Notes: generated by a model not told the origin, from the sequence alone. DNA of 36,890 bases from Allokutzneria sp. NRRL B-24872 (GCF_002155965.1 NZ_MUMH01000141.1:1-36890); one strand, 5' to 3'. Numbered from the stretch's first letter, positions 1 through 8,186 are shown. A program made the numbers and translations.

Positions 1-1842
1 TCCTGCGAGGCCATCGGCCTGTTGAAGATGGACTTCCTCGGCCTGCGCAACCTCACCGTCATCGGCGACGCCATCGAGAACATCAAGGCCAACCGCGGTG
101 AGGACATCGACCTCGACACCCTGGAACTGGACGACAAGCCCACCTACGAGCTGCTGGGCCGCGGTGACACCCTCGGCGTGTTCCAGCTCGACGGCGGGCC
201 CATGCGGGACCTGCTGCGGCGCATGCAGCCCACGGCCTTCGAGGACATCGTCGCGGTCGGCGCGCTCTACCGCCCTGGCCCGATGGGCATGAACGCGCAC
301 AACGACTACGCCGACCGCAAGAACGCGCGGCAGAAGGTCAAGCCGATCCACCCGGAGCTGGAGGAGCCGCTCAAGGAGATCCTCTCCGAGACCTACGGCC
401 TGATCGTCTACCAAGAGCAGATCATGTTCATCGCCCAGAAGGTCGCGGGCTACTCGATGGGTCGCGCGGACGTGCTCCGCAAGGCCATGGGCAAGAAGAA
501 GCAGGAGGTCCTCGAAAAGGAGTTCGAGGGCTTCGAAAAGGGCATGCGCGAGCACGAGCTGCACTTCTCGCCAGAGGCCATCAAAGCCTTGTGGGACACC
601 ATTCTCCCGTTCGCCGGCTACGCGTTCAACAAGTCGCACGCGGCCGCCTACGGCCTGATCTCCTACTGGACGGCCTACCTCAAGGCGAACTACCGCGCGG
701 AGTACATGGCGGCGCTGCTCACCTCGGTCGGCGACAACAAGGACAAGTCGGCGGTCTACCTCTCCGAGTGCCGCAGGCTCGGCATCAAGGTGCTGCCGCC
801 GGACGTCAACGAGTCCTCGCTGCGCTTCGCCGCGGTCGGCACCGACATCCGCTTCGGCCTCGGCGCGATCCGCAACGTCGGCGCGAACGTGGTGGACTCG
901 ATCATCAAGTCCAGGGAGCAGAAGGGGGCCTACACCTCCTTCACCGACTTCCTGGACAAGTCGGAACTGGTCTGCTGCAACAAGCGCGTGATCGAGTCGC
1001 TGGTCAAGGCCGGCGGCTTCGACTCCTTCGACAGCACCAGGCTCGGCCTGTTCCAGGTGCACGAGGAGGCGGTGGACGGGGTCGTCCCGCTCAAGCGCCA
1101 GGAGGCGATGGGCCAGTTCGACCTGTTCGGCGCGGGCGGGGACGACGAGGAGCCGAGCGAGAACGCCTCCCCCCTGGCGCACCTGAAGATCTCGGTCGAG
1201 GAGTGGCCGCGCAAGCAGCTGCTGGGCTACGAGCGGGAGATGCTGGGCCTCTACGTCTCGGCGCACCCACTCGACGGCGCCGAGCGCGCGCTGCGGCAGA
1301 ACGCGCCGAGGTCGATCGCGGAGATCATCTCCGATCCGCCGAAGGAGGGCGAGATCGCCATCGCCGGGATGATCTCGGCGATGGAGCGCAGGGTGAACAA
1401 GAAGGGCGAGCCCTGGGCGATCGTCACGGTGGAGGACCTGGACGCCTCGCTCGAGGTGCTGTTCTTCCCCAAGTCCTACAGCGTGCTCTCCGACGAGCTG
1501 GTCGAGGACGCCGCGGTCGCGGTCAAGGGCAGGGTGAACTGGCGCGAGGACAAGATGTCGATCTTCGGTTCCGGCCTGGTGACCCTGGACATCGCCGAGA
1601 TGGACCTGACCCAGGACCCGCCGCTGGTGATCAAGCTGATGGCCTCGAAGGTGAACCCGACGCTGGTGGAGGACCTCAAGCACACGCTCAAGGCGCACCC
1701 CGGCGAGACCCCGGTGCACCTGAAGATCCAGAACAACCGCCGCGCGTTCACCCTCGCGGTGGACGACGGTTTCCGGATCAGCACCTCCGGCGCGTTCATG
1801 GGCGAGCTCAAGGCGCTGCTCGGCGCGGGCTGCGTCGGCTGA
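1..1842 (+). CDS. dnaE: DNA polymerase III alpha subunit, C-terminal part (5' truncated by window edge)
   Basis: Replicative polymerase catalytic subunit; about 613 C-terminal residues are present, open in frame from base 1, so the start lies outside the window. Seen: the late palm/fingers segment ([24 protein letters not shown]), the region around YQEQIM and [10 protein letters not shown] that is highly conserved in bacterial DnaE, a helix-hairpin-helix region (about residues 270-350 of this fragment), then an OB-fold segment ([13 protein letters not shown] through [10 protein letters not shown]) and the C-terminal tau/clamp-interaction part. Full-length actinobacterial DnaE1 is about 1180 residues, so roughly the first half is missing only because of the window edge. 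No frameshift is seen. The OB fold and domain order fit DnaE1 rather than DnaE2/ImuC, although that paralogue cannot be formally excluded from a fragment. Confidence 0.96.
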   Translation, partial: SCEAIGLLKMDFLGLRNLTVIGDAIENIKANRGEDIDLDTLELDDKPTYELLGRGDTLGVFQLDGGPMRDLLRRMQPTAFEDIVAVGALYRPGPMGMNAHNDYADRKNARQKVKPIHPELEEPLKEILSETYGLIVYQEQIMFIAQKVAGYSMGRADVLRKAMGKKKQEVLEKEFEGFEKGMREHELHFSPEAIKALWDTILPFAGYAFNKSHAAAYGLISYWTAYLKANYRAEYMAALLTSVGDNKDKSAVYLSECRRLGIKVLPPDVNESSLRFAAVGTDIRFGLGAIRNVGANVVDSIIKSREQKGAYTSFTDFLDKSELVCCNKRVIESLVKAGGFDSFDSTRLGLFQVHEEAVDGVVPLKRQEAMGQFDLFGAGGDDEEPSENASPLAHLKISVEEWPRKQLLGYEREMLGLYVSAHPLDGAERALRQNAPRSIAEIISDPPKEGEIAIAGMISAMERRVNKKGEPWAIVTVEDLDASLEVLFFPKSYSVLSDELVEDAAVAVKGRVNWREDKMSIFGSGLVTLDIAEMDLTQDPPLVIKLMASKVNPTLVEDLKHTLKAHPGETPVHLKIQNNRRAFTLAVDDGFRISTSGAFMGELKALLGAGCVG

Positions 1843-1848
1843 CCCCCG

Positions 1849-1886
1849 GCCTGCACGGCTGGTGCGCGATCACCAGCCGTGCAGGC
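1849..1886. terminator. Bidirectional hairpin terminator between dnaE and NUDIX gene
   Basis: A perfect 16-bp stem (1849-1864 pairing with 1871-1886) with a 6-nt loop lies directly after the dnaE stop. The right arm is also the last codons of the convergent NUDIX gene (stop at 1870-1872), so coding sequence and terminator overlap. There is no long U tract, as is usual in GC-rich actinobacteria. Confidence 0.8.
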
Positions 1887-2307
1887 TGAACGGCACGCCG
1901 TCCGCGATGTGCCGCAGCGCCTCGGCCGGATAGGCGATCACGTTGCGCGGCAAGGCATCCAGCGGGAACCAGGCAAGGTCGGAGCACTTCTCGGGCTCGC
2001 GGTTCACCGGCTCGCCGGTCCACGCCCACGCGCGGAAGAAGAAGCCGACCCTGGCCTCCTCGCCAGGATTGCTGTGGTGCATGACGTGCACGCAGTCCAG
2101 GTCGTCGGCCGCCAAACCGATTCCGATCTCCTCGGCCGCCTCGCGGACCACAGCGTCCACAATGGACTCACCGGCTTCCAGGTGGCCGGAGACCAGGTGG
2201 TACCTGCCGTCCTCGTAGCCGGTGTTGTGCCTGCGGGACAACAAGATTCGGCCGTCCTCGACGAGGACCAGGTGCACGTCGACAATGCTGCGGTGACGCT
2301 CGCTCAT
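1870..2307 (-). CDS. NUDIX hydrolase
   Basis: 145-residue NUDIX-fold pyrophosphohydrolase. A complete Nudix box is visible: G at the start of GHLEAGES, then REAAEEIGI seven residues later, matching GX5EX7REUXEEXGU, so metal binding and catalysis should be intact. The N-terminal strand (VDVHLVLVEDGRILLSRR) and the C-terminal DLAWFPLDALP segment fit the family. Substrate is not predictable; candidates are modified nucleotides or ADP-ribose-like compounds. ATG start at 2307 with a weak Shine-Dalgarno. It begins 22 nt after the stop of the upstream anti-sigma-like gene on the same strand, so it may be the last gene of that operon. Its C-terminal codons form one arm of the terminator. Confidence 0.92.
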   Translation of the reverse strand: MSERHRSIVDVHLVLVEDGRILLSRRHNTGYEDGRYHLVSGHLEAGESIVDAVVREAAEEIGIGLAADDLDCVHVMHHSNPGEEARVGFFFRAWAWTGEPVNREPEKCSDLAWFPLDALPRNVIAYPAEALRHIADGVPFSLHGW

Positions 2308-2329
2308 CCACGCAGCATGCCCCGCGGGC

Positions 2330-3163
2330 TCACATGGTGAACGCGCGGTCCGTAGCCATGGCGGTCAGCTGCTGCTCGGTCATCGTGGTCCGCGCGCGCC
2401 GCGACTGGAGCGGAGTGCCCTTGCCGGTCGGGTTGTAGTTGTACGCGGTGACGCGCACGACCACCCCGTCGAGGCGGTAGTGCAGCGCGCTGGCGATCAC
2501 ATTGCCGGGGTCCTCCTTGCCGACGGCCTCGTTGAACACGAGCGCGGTTCCGTCCGCCAGCTTCCCCACGCGGCAGATCGTGTTGCGCACGGAACTCTGC
2601 GGGTCATCGGCGCACTCCTCGTCAGGGCTGTGAAAGGCGTAGCGCGCGGAGTAGACGCTGACGAAGACGGCGGTGTCGCCCTCCTGATCGCGAAACGCGA
2701 CGCCGCCCTCCAGCACGTTGGGCCCGGGATCGTCGGGACCCGCCGTGGTGGAGTCGAACGGCATCGCCTTGACGTTGCTCATCCCCTTGACCTGCCCGAG
2801 GAACTTCGGCACCACGACATCGCGCAGGGTCCTGCCCTTCGCATCGGCCTCGGCCTGGCTCAGGCGCTTCGGCGGAACGAGCCCGGGGATCGGCCACGCG
2901 AAGCCGGGCTTCGACGGGGTGGTGGTCGACGACGAGGGCCGGGTGGCGATCTCCACCTCGCCGCTCCTGCCGAGCCCGACGCTCTGCTGCACCGCGACCG
3001 CGCCGCCGACGACGGCGATCACGGCCGCCGCGACGGCGAAGGTGGCGCGCCGCCGCCGGACCCTGACACCGATCTTGGTCACCGCCTCGTCCGGGTCGAA
3101 GCCCAGTGGCGGTTCGTCGGAGACGGCGCCCCGCAGGCCGTCCCGCAGTTCCTTCTCGATCAT
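2330..3163 (-). CDS. Membrane-anchored anti-sigma-like protein partnered with the upstream SigE-family sigma factor
   Basis: 277 residues. The ATG at 3163 overlaps the sigma-factor stop by 4 bases (ATGA), indicating translational coupling; this start is preferred over the longer open frame that runs back into the sigma gene. Seen: a short cytoplasmic N-terminus (MIEKELRDGLRGAV), an RVRRRR stop-transfer-like cluster, one transmembrane helix at about residues 40-60, a Thr/Ser/Pro-rich linker, then an extracytoplasmic domain of about 190 residues. No HxxxCxxC zinc anti-sigma motif is visible. Position and topology support a role in restraining the cognate sigma factor. The extracytoplasmic domain is not recognised, so the sensed signal is unknown. 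A second module of the same architecture lies at 4887-6331. Confidence 0.8.
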   Translation of the reverse strand: MIEKELRDGLRGAVSDEPPLGFDPDEAVTKIGVRVRRRRATFAVAAAVIAVVGGAVAVQQSVGLGRSGEVEIATRPSSSTTTPSKPGFAWPIPGLVPPKRLSQAEADAKGRTLRDVVVPKFLGQVKGMSNVKAMPFDSTTAGPDDPGPNVLEGGVAFRDQEGDTAVFVSVYSARYAFHSPDEECADDPQSSVRNTICRVGKLADGTALVFNEAVGKEDPGNVIASALHYRLDGVVVRVTAYNYNPTGKGTPLQSRRARTTMTEQQLTAMATDRAFTM

Positions 3164-3708
3164 GACTCCGTCCTCCCGCCGGTCAGGGCGGAGGAATCCA
3201 GCCCGGACCTGGCGATCACCGCCCGCAGGTTGTCCAACCCGCGGGCCGACTGGCTCTTCACCGTGCCTTCCGAGCACCCCATCGCCGCCGCTGTGTCGGC
3301 GACCGAGAGGTCCTCGAAGTAGCGCAGGACGAGCACGGCCCGCTGCCGTGACGGGACCTCGGCCAGCGCGCGCAGGACGAGGTCCCGTGTCTGCGCGCGC
3401 TGGCCAACGGCAGCGGGATCACCATCGTGGTCGGCGACGTCCGGTACGACGCCGGTCCTGTCCTCCACCCTTCGCCAAGGGCGGCGGACCTCGTCCAGCC
3501 AGCAGCGCACCACGGTCCTGCGGACGTAGCGGTCGAGCGTCTCCGCACCGCGGATGCGCCACCACGCCGAATAGAGCTTGGTGAGTGCGTTCTGGACCAG
3601 GTCCTCGGCGAGGTGCCAGTCCCCGCACAGCAGGTAGGCGAAACGGCGCATCGGCGCCGCCTGCCTCCTGGCCATGTCGCGAAACCGGGCCTCGTCCTCG
3701 GACCGCAT
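3160..3708 (-). CDS. ECF RNA polymerase sigma factor, SigE-like family
   Basis: 182 residues. Region 2 is seen at about residues 18-75 (RRFAYLLCGDWHLAEDLVQ, then ALTKLYSAWWRI) and region 4 with its helix-turn-helix at about 110-165 (VPSRQRAVLVLRYFEDLSV, then GCSEGTVKSQSARGL). The signature LLCGDWHxAxDL is typical of the actinobacterial SigE-type ECF group. ATG at 3708 is preceded by GGGAG at suitable distance. Its stop overlaps the start of the membrane protein gene downstream, forming a sigma/anti-sigma pair. It lies 63 nt after the TetR gene on the same strand; whether it has its own promoter is not clear. A paralogue lies at 5738-6331. Confidence 0.93.
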   Translation of the reverse strand: MRSEDEARFRDMARRQAAPMRRFAYLLCGDWHLAEDLVQNALTKLYSAWWRIRGAETLDRYVRRTVVRCWLDEVRRPWRRVEDRTGVVPDVADHDGDPAAVGQRAQTRDLVLRALAEVPSRQRAVLVLRYFEDLSVADTAAAMGCSEGTVKSQSARGLDNLRAVIARSGLDSSALTGGRTES

Positions 3709-3771
3709 GATGGTGCTCCCTTCGCGCTACCGGCCCTACTCACGCGAGCGCGGCGCGGGAGGTTGCACGGC

Positions 3772-4440
3772 TCAGGGAAGTTCCGCGCGGAGCACTCGCC
3801 GGGCGGCGCCCCGGGGGTCGGTGTCGGCCTCGATCAGGGCGTTGACCACGGTGCCGTCGATCAGCGCGATGAGCCGGGTCATCCCGGCCGAGGACATGGG
3901 CGCCCCGGCCTGCGCGAGGATCTCCACCAGCAGCGCGTGCAGCTCCTCGCCCATCTCCCGCATGAGCGGCGCGAGGTAGGGCCGCCGCCCGGAGCCGACG
4001 AGCCGTTCGTAGCGCAGCAGCACCACGTCGAGGCCGCCGTCGCGGGAGTTGTGGCCGAGCAGCAGGTCCAGCACGAGTTCGCACAGCTCGTCGCGGCTCA
4101 GGCGCTCGTCGCCGGACGCCGCCAGCTCGGCGAGCCGGTCGCGGCCCCAGGCCAGCTCGGTGCGGCCGTGGTACTCCACCGCCCGCTCGACCAGCTCCTC
4201 GATCGAGGAGAAGTAGTAGGTGGTGGAGGCCAGCGGCAGCCCGGCGCGTTCGGCGACCGCCCGGTGCCTGATGCCCGCGAAGCCGCTCTCGACGAGCAGT
4301 TCGCTGGCCGCCTCGACGAGGGCCTGGCGGCGCCGCTCACCCTTGGGCGTGCTGGCCTGGCCGGTCCGCTCCTGGGTCGGGGCGGCGGGCGCTTCGGTGG
4401 GCTCCGGCATGACCCTGCATGGTGCCAGTTCCCGCGCCAT
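3772..4440 (-). CDS. TetR/AcrR family transcriptional repressor of the adjacent SMR exporter
   Basis: 222 residues. N-terminal HTH at about residues 33-80 (RRQALVEAASELLVESG, GIRHRAVAERAGLP, STTYYFSSIEELVERA) followed by a helical ligand-binding domain with no recognised sub-family. The ATG at 4440 overlaps the exporter stop by ATGA; a second in-frame ATG at 4410 (MPEPTEAP) is a possible alternative start. Co-transcription with the SMR gene and the perfect palindrome over that gene's promoter (4784-4799) support autoregulated repression of the pair. The effector is probably the exporter's substrate; this is an inference. Confidence 0.9.
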   Translation of the reverse strand: MARELAPCRVMPEPTEAPAAPTQERTGQASTPKGERRRQALVEAASELLVESGFAGIRHRAVAERAGLPLASTTYYFSSIEELVERAVEYHGRTELAWGRDRLAELAASGDERLSRDELCELVLDLLLGHNSRDGGLDVVLLRYERLVGSGRRPYLAPLMREMGEELHALLVEILAQAGAPMSSAGMTRLIALIDGTVVNALIEADTDPRGAARRVLRAELP

Positions 4441-4763
4441 CAGTGCGCACCACCGGCGAGCTGGAGCCCGACAACACCCCCGATGATCAACATGATCGAG
4501 GCGATCTTGAGCACCGAGACCCCGTCGCCGAGCCAGACCATGCCGATCACGGCGGTGATCGCGGCGCCGATCCCGGTCCAGACCGCGTAGGCGGGACCAG
4601 CGGGGAGCTGCTTCATCGCCCAGGCGAGCCCGGCGAAGCTGGCGGTGGCCAGCACCGCGAAGGTGACCGTCGGCCACAACCTGGAGAACCCGTCGGAGAG
4701 CTTGAGCGCCACCGCCCAGCCCGCCTCCAGCACCCCGGACACGATCAGCACGATCCACGCCAC
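4440..4763 (-). CDS. SMR family transporter of the SugE/Gdx (guanidinium exporter) type
   Basis: 107 residues with four predicted transmembrane helices, the family's standard length. The N-terminus MAWIVLIVSGVLEAGWAVALK matches the Gdx/SugE subgroup closely: essential Glu at position 13, followed by GWAVALK and GFSRLWP. The helix-3 segment GPAYAVWTGIGAA is also subgroup-typical. Such proteins act as dual-topology dimers exporting guanidinium or small quaternary ammonium ions against protons. GTG start at 4763 with GAGGTGA seven bases upstream. The gene overlaps its TetR partner. Family members are often controlled by guanidine riboswitches; here only about 120 nt separate the gene from the next terminator and an operator occupies the promoter. 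Confidence 0.92.
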   Translation of the reverse strand: MAWIVLIVSGVLEAGWAVALKLSDGFSRLWPTVTFAVLATASFAGLAWAMKQLPAGPAYAVWTGIGAAITAVIGMVWLGDGVSVLKIASIMLIIGGVVGLQLAGGAH

Positions 4764-4783
4764 GGCAAATCACCTCACCAATC

Positions 4784-4799
4784 TGGTACTAGCGTACCA
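4784..4799 (-). promoter_or_regulatory. TetR operator overlapping the SMR exporter promoter
   Basis: Perfect inverted repeat TGGTAC-N4-GTACCA. On the minus strand it contains TACGCT (4791-4796), a plausible actinobacterial -10 (TANNNT), and lies just upstream of the exporter's ribosome binding site. Repressor binding would block initiation. Assignment to the adjacent TetR protein is by position and symmetry. Confidence 0.72.
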
Positions 4800-4826
4800 C
4801 TTTTGCTGAAGCGCGCTCGCGAACGC

Positions 4827-4865
4827 GGCAGTGGCCGGCAGAAACGTGCTCTGCCGGCCACTGCC
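4827..4865 (-). terminator. Terminator of the second sigma/anti-sigma operon
   Basis: Perfect 15-bp stem (4827-4841 with 4851-4865) and 9-nt loop, 20 nt downstream of the anti-sigma-like gene stop at 4887 on the minus strand. It separates that operon from the SMR/TetR promoter. Confidence 0.75.
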
Positions 4866-4886
4866 ATGGGGAGGGGACCCGGTGGT

Positions 4887-5681
4887 CTACAGCTTTTCCG
4901 CGAGCTTCTTCGCGATGTCCTCGACCCGGCCGCCGAAGGGCGAGGTGATCGAGCCCTTCGCCGGTTCGCTCACCACCGTGAGCGGTCGGCCGCTCGGCGC
5001 GTAGGCCGAAGCCGACGCCGCGCCGGGCGGGAGGTCCTTGGTGCCGATGTCGTCGGAGCCGATCTTGGCGTCCGGCGGTCCGAGGATCACCGAGACCACT
5101 CCGGTCACGCCGCCGTCGCGGACCAGGACCGACATCGCCCGGGAACCGGGGCCGCAGGACCGGGCCGCCGGAGTCGGCGTGAGCCCGGCAGCGGCCGGGA
5201 GCTCGTGGGCGAGGGCGACCGCGAGCTCCCGGTCCGCCGGTCCGCACCCGGTCGGGGTGCCGCTGGTCGGTCGACCAGCTCTTCCCGGATCGTCATCCCC
5301 CTGCTTGGACGTCGATTCGGGAATGCTCTTGGGCGGGGCCTGGGTGGTCCTGCCCGGCGGAACCGGTCCGCTGGGCATCGGTTGGATCGGGCCTGCTGTG
5401 AAAGGGACGAGGGGGGTGCCGCCGTCGGTTGCACCGTATTCGGAAGAATTTTGGGCGGCGGTCACGCTGCCCCCGTCGGGTCCGGGGCTCAGCGCGTTCG
5501 CGCCGAACACGGCGACCCCCGCGAGCACGACGACGCCGAAGGCCGAGCCGGTCGCCACGCGCATCCGGTGCCGCGCGGTCGCCAGCTTCGAGGCTCCCAG
5601 TACGTCCTGCTCGTCGAACGATGCCGGTGGCGCTTCCCGCACGGCATCGCGGAACAGGTCCGCGAGCTTGCGCTCGTCCAC
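4887..5681 (-). CDS. Membrane-anchored anti-sigma-like protein (second module)
   Basis: 264 residues. Cytoplasmic N-terminus (MDERKLADLFRDAV) of the type found in partners of SigE-like ECF factors, one transmembrane helix at about residues 42-64 (SAFGVVVLAGVAVFGANAL), a long Pro/Gly/Ser/Thr-rich linker to about residue 140, and a small extracytoplasmic domain with two cysteines (CGPADREL and ARSCGPGSR) that could form a disulfide. The GTG at 5681 is preceded by a strong GAGGAGGTGG. No zinc anti-sigma motif. It follows the sigma gene by 56 nt. Function as anti-sigma factor is inferred from context; homology between its outer domain and that of the 2330-3163 protein is not apparent by eye. Confidence 0.78.
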   Translation of the reverse strand: MDERKLADLFRDAVREAPPASFDEQDVLGASKLATARHRMRVATGSAFGVVVLAGVAVFGANALSPGPDGGSVTAAQNSSEYGATDGGTPLVPFTAGPIQPMPSGPVPPGRTTQAPPKSIPESTSKQGDDDPGRAGRPTSGTPTGCGPADRELAVALAHELPAAAGLTPTPAARSCGPGSRAMSVLVRDGGVTGVVSVILGPPDAKIGSDDIGTKDLPPGAASASAYAPSGRPLTVVSEPAKGSITSPFGGRVEDIAKKLAEKL

Positions 5682-5737
5682 CTAAATCCACCTCCTCGAC
5701 CGGCGAAGGTCGCCGCACCCCGGCTCGGTACCGGTGT

Positions 5738-6331
5738 TCACGACGCCGAACGCAGGTCGTCCAGCGCGTCTCCCAGCGAGGTGCGCAGGGCTTCCAGCCC
5801 GCGCGCCGTCTGGCTCTTCACAGTTCCTTCGGTGCACTTCAGGGCCGCCGCTGTCGCCGCGACGTCCAAGCCTTCGAGAAACCTCAGCACGAGCACCGCC
5901 CGCTGCCTCGGCGGCACCTTGGCCAAGCCGGCGAGCAGCGTCTCCCGCGTGGCGACCGACTCGCCGACCTCGGCATCGGTGACCGGAGCGTCGGGGAACT
6001 CCTCCACGGTCCGCTCACGTCGCCACGGCCTGCGCGACTCGTCGATCGAGGCTCTGACCAGCGTGCGCCGCACGTAGGCGTCCAGGGCTCCCTTGTCCCT
6101 GACCTTCTTCCACCGTCTGTGCAGCGCGACGAACGCCGTCTGAGCCAGATCGTCCGCACGGTGCCAGTCGCCGCAGAGCAGGTACGCCGTCCGTCTCACA
6201 GCTTCGCGCCGTGCGACGAAGTACTCCGCGAACTCCTGTTCTTCGCGCTGGTCCACGCGGGACTCTCCGCTCGTCGTGTCTTGCACTGAAGGGACGGAAC
6301 GAGCCGTTCCCAGGGTTGCATCGTGCCGCAC
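5738..6331 (-). CDS. ECF RNA polymerase sigma factor, SigE-like family (second module)
   Basis: 197 residues. Region 2 (RRTAYLLCGDWHRADDLAQ, then FVALHRRWKKV) and region 4 (VPPRQRAVLVLRFLEGLDV, KCTEGTVKSQTARGLEALR) are clear and closely similar to the sigma factor at 3160-3708. The GTG at 6331 has AGGAGG seven bases upstream; a downstream GTG at 6256 with GGAGAG is a weaker alternative that would remove 25 poorly conserved residues. It is the first gene of the minus-strand run and divergent from the threonine aldolase, with 44 nt between the two start codons. Confidence 0.92.
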   Translation of the reverse strand: MRHDATLGTARSVPSVQDTTSGESRVDQREEQEFAEYFVARREAVRRTAYLLCGDWHRADDLAQTAFVALHRRWKKVRDKGALDAYVRRTLVRASIDESRRPWRRERTVEEFPDAPVTDAEVGESVATRETLLAGLAKVPPRQRAVLVLRFLEGLDVAATAAALKCTEGTVKSQTARGLEALRTSLGDALDDLRSAS

Positions 6332-6375
6332 TCGAATTCCTCCTGGCCACCGGCCCGGGGTGATGATCTGATCGA

Positions 6376-7410
6376 GTGGTGATCCCCGTGGACCTGCGCT
6401 CGGACACCGTCACCCGCCCCGACGAACGGATGCGCTCCGCGATGGCCACCGCCGAGGTGGGCGACGACGTGCTGGACGTCGACCCGACCGTGCGGCGCCT
6501 CGAAGAACGCGCTGCGGACGTGCTGGGCGTGCCCGCAGCGCTGTGGGTGCCCACCGGCTGCATGGGCAACACCATCGCTTTGACGACCCATATCCAGCGA
6601 GGTGACTCCTTCCTCGCCGTGCGGGACGCGCACGTGATCAACAACGAGTTGGGCACCCCCGCGTGGCTGGCCGGGGGCATGCCGCAGGCGCTGCCGGAGC
6701 TGACCCCGGAGGCCGTGCGCGCGGCGGCGCTCACCGCCGGTCCGTACTACTCGATGCGCACTTCGCTGCTCTGCGTCGAGAACACGCACAACGCCGGGGG
6801 CGGCACGGTGCTGTCCCCCGAGGCGCACGCGCTGCTGGTCGAGACCGCGAGGGAGCTGGGCCTCGCCGTCCACCTCGACGGCGCCCGCGTGTGGAACGCG
6901 GCCGTGGCCTCCGGGGCCTCCCCCGCCGAGCTGACCGCGGGCGTGGACACCGTGCAGGCGTGCCTGAGCAAGGGCCTCGGCGCTCCGATGGGCTCGGTGG
7001 TCGGCGGCTCGGTGGACTTCGTCGCAGAGGCTCGCCGGATCAGGAAGATGCTCGGCGGCGGCGTGCGCCAGGGCGGTGTGGTCGCGGCGGCCGGGCTCGT
7101 GGCGCTGGAGCGGATCGAGGACCTGGCCGTCGACCACGAGAACGCCAGGGCGCTCGCGGACGGCTTGGCCGAGCTGGGCTGGCTCGTGCGCGCGCCCGAG
7201 ACCAACATCGTGCTGGCCGAGGCGCCCGGCATGACCGTGCCCGCCGCGCTGGAGCGGTTGACCGCACTGAAGGTGCTTGCCGGGCCAATGGCCGGGCTGG
7301 TCCGCTTCGTCACCCACCGGGACGTGGGCAAGGCGGACATCGACGAGGTGCTGAACCGGATGAGGGGAATGGCGTGGGCTGGATCGTCTTCGACTACGGC
7401 GAGGTCCTGA
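6376..7410 (+). CDS. Low-specificity L-threonine aldolase family protein (PLP-dependent)
   Basis: 344 residues, the usual length of fold-type I beta-eliminating lyases. Seen: N-terminal DLRSDTVTRP, the phosphate-binding region (PTGCMGNTIA), VHLDGARVWNAA carrying the cofactor-contacting Asp, and the PLP-lysine motif CLSKGLGAPMGS. These are the diagnostic segments of threonine aldolases, which cleave L-threonine or allo-threonine to glycine and acetaldehyde in the cytoplasm. GTG start at 6376. The 3' end overlaps the HAD gene by 37 nt, so its last residues (AGSSSTTARS) are read in another frame by the downstream gene, suggesting coupled expression. Confidence 0.92.
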   Translation: MVIPVDLRSDTVTRPDERMRSAMATAEVGDDVLDVDPTVRRLEERAADVLGVPAALWVPTGCMGNTIALTTHIQRGDSFLAVRDAHVINNELGTPAWLAGGMPQALPELTPEAVRAAALTAGPYYSMRTSLLCVENTHNAGGGTVLSPEAHALLVETARELGLAVHLDGARVWNAAVASGASPAELTAGVDTVQACLSKGLGAPMGSVVGGSVDFVAEARRIRKMLGGGVRQGGVVAAAGLVALERIEDLAVDHENARALADGLAELGWLVRAPETNIVLAEAPGMTVPAALERLTALKVLAGPMAGLVRFVTHRDVGKADIDEVLNRMRGMAWAGSSSTTARS

Positions 7411-7973
7411 GCAGGCGTTCGACGATGCTGCCGAAGCACGCCGAGGTCTACGGCGTGACCGAGCAGGAGTTCGCGCCCGCCTACTGGAAGGTGCGCGACG
7501 CCTACGACCGCGGTCAGCCCGACCTGGAGTACTGGCGCGCGGTCGGCGCGGAGCTGGGTGTCGAGGTGGACGAGGAGACCTCGGCCGCGCTGACCGAGGC
7601 CGACATCTCCGGGTGGCTCGAACTCGACCCGGACTCGGTGGTGCTGCTGGACGAGCTGGCCGAGGCCGGGGTGCCGCTGGCGCTGCTGTCCAACGCGCCG
7701 ACGTCCTTCGCCGCGACCGTGCGCGAGCAGAGCTGGGCGAAGCGGTTCCGGCACCTGGTCTTCTCCGGCGAGCTGGGCGTGGCCAAACCGGACGCGGAGA
7801 TCTGGGCCGCGCTGCTCGACCAGCTCGGCGCGCCCGCAGCCGACTGCCTGTTCCTGGACGACCGGCAGGTCAACGTCGACGGGGCGCGGCGGGCCGGGCT
7901 GGACGCCGAGCTGTGGGCAGGCGCGGCGGCGATCCGGCCGCGCCTGCGCGAGCTGGGCGTGCTGCCGTCCTAG
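7374..7973 (+). CDS. HAD superfamily hydrolase (subfamily IA-like)
   Basis: 199 residues. The GTG at 7374 follows GAGGGGA at correct spacing and lies inside the threonine aldolase gene. Motif I is FDYGEVL: the nucleophile Asp is present but the usual second Asp of DxD is replaced by Gly, as in a known subset of HAD-IA proteins. Motif II is LLSNAP, motif III the Lys in GVAKPD, motif IV FLDDRQVN. A helical cap is inserted between motifs I and II (about residues 15-85). Substrate unknown; a small phosphoester is likely if it is a phosphatase. The stop overlaps by 4 bases the stop of the convergent small membrane-protein gene. Confidence 0.9.
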   Translation: MGWIVFDYGEVLSRRSTMLPKHAEVYGVTEQEFAPAYWKVRDAYDRGQPDLEYWRAVGAELGVEVDEETSAALTEADISGWLELDPDSVVLLDELAEAGVPLALLSNAPTSFAATVREQSWAKRFRHLVFSGELGVAKPDAEIWAALLDQLGAPAADCLFLDDRQVNVDGARRAGLDAELWAGAAAIRPRLRELGVLPS

Positions 7974-8128
7974 TACTTGGGGGACTTCTTCTTCACCGCG
8001 CCGTAGGCGGCGGTCGCCAGGAACGCGATGCCACCGATCACGGCCAGCCAGAACAGGCCCTTGAAGATGAAGCCGATGATGGTCAGCGCCAACCAGATGA
8101 TCAGCAGCGTTGCGATGATGCCGAGCAT
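7970..8128 (-). CDS. Small hydrophobic membrane protein, 52 residues
   Basis: Short gene with an excellent ribosome binding site (GGGGAGG, five bases before ATG at 8128) and actinobacterial codon use. The product has two closely spaced hydrophobic helices (about residues 3-20 and 24-43, starting MLGIIATLLIIW) and a Lys-rich tail ending KKKSPKY, which suggests a cytoplasmic C-terminus. No family recognised. Similar small two-helix proteins are common and uncharacterised in actinobacteria. It is convergent with the HAD gene and overlaps its stop. Confidence 0.78.
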   Translation of the reverse strand: MLGIIATLLIIWLALTIIGFIFKGLFWLAVIGGIAFLATAAYGAVKKKSPKY

Positions 8129-8186
8129 GGTGTCCTCCCCTGGTTCTCTTACTGGCTGAACGGTTGCCGGGGACGTGAAGTTCCCG

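Noticed and set aside
4764-4826. Guanidine riboswitch before the Gdx-type gene
   Set aside because: The leader between the promoter-operator and the start codon is too short, and no aptamer-like paired regions were seen.
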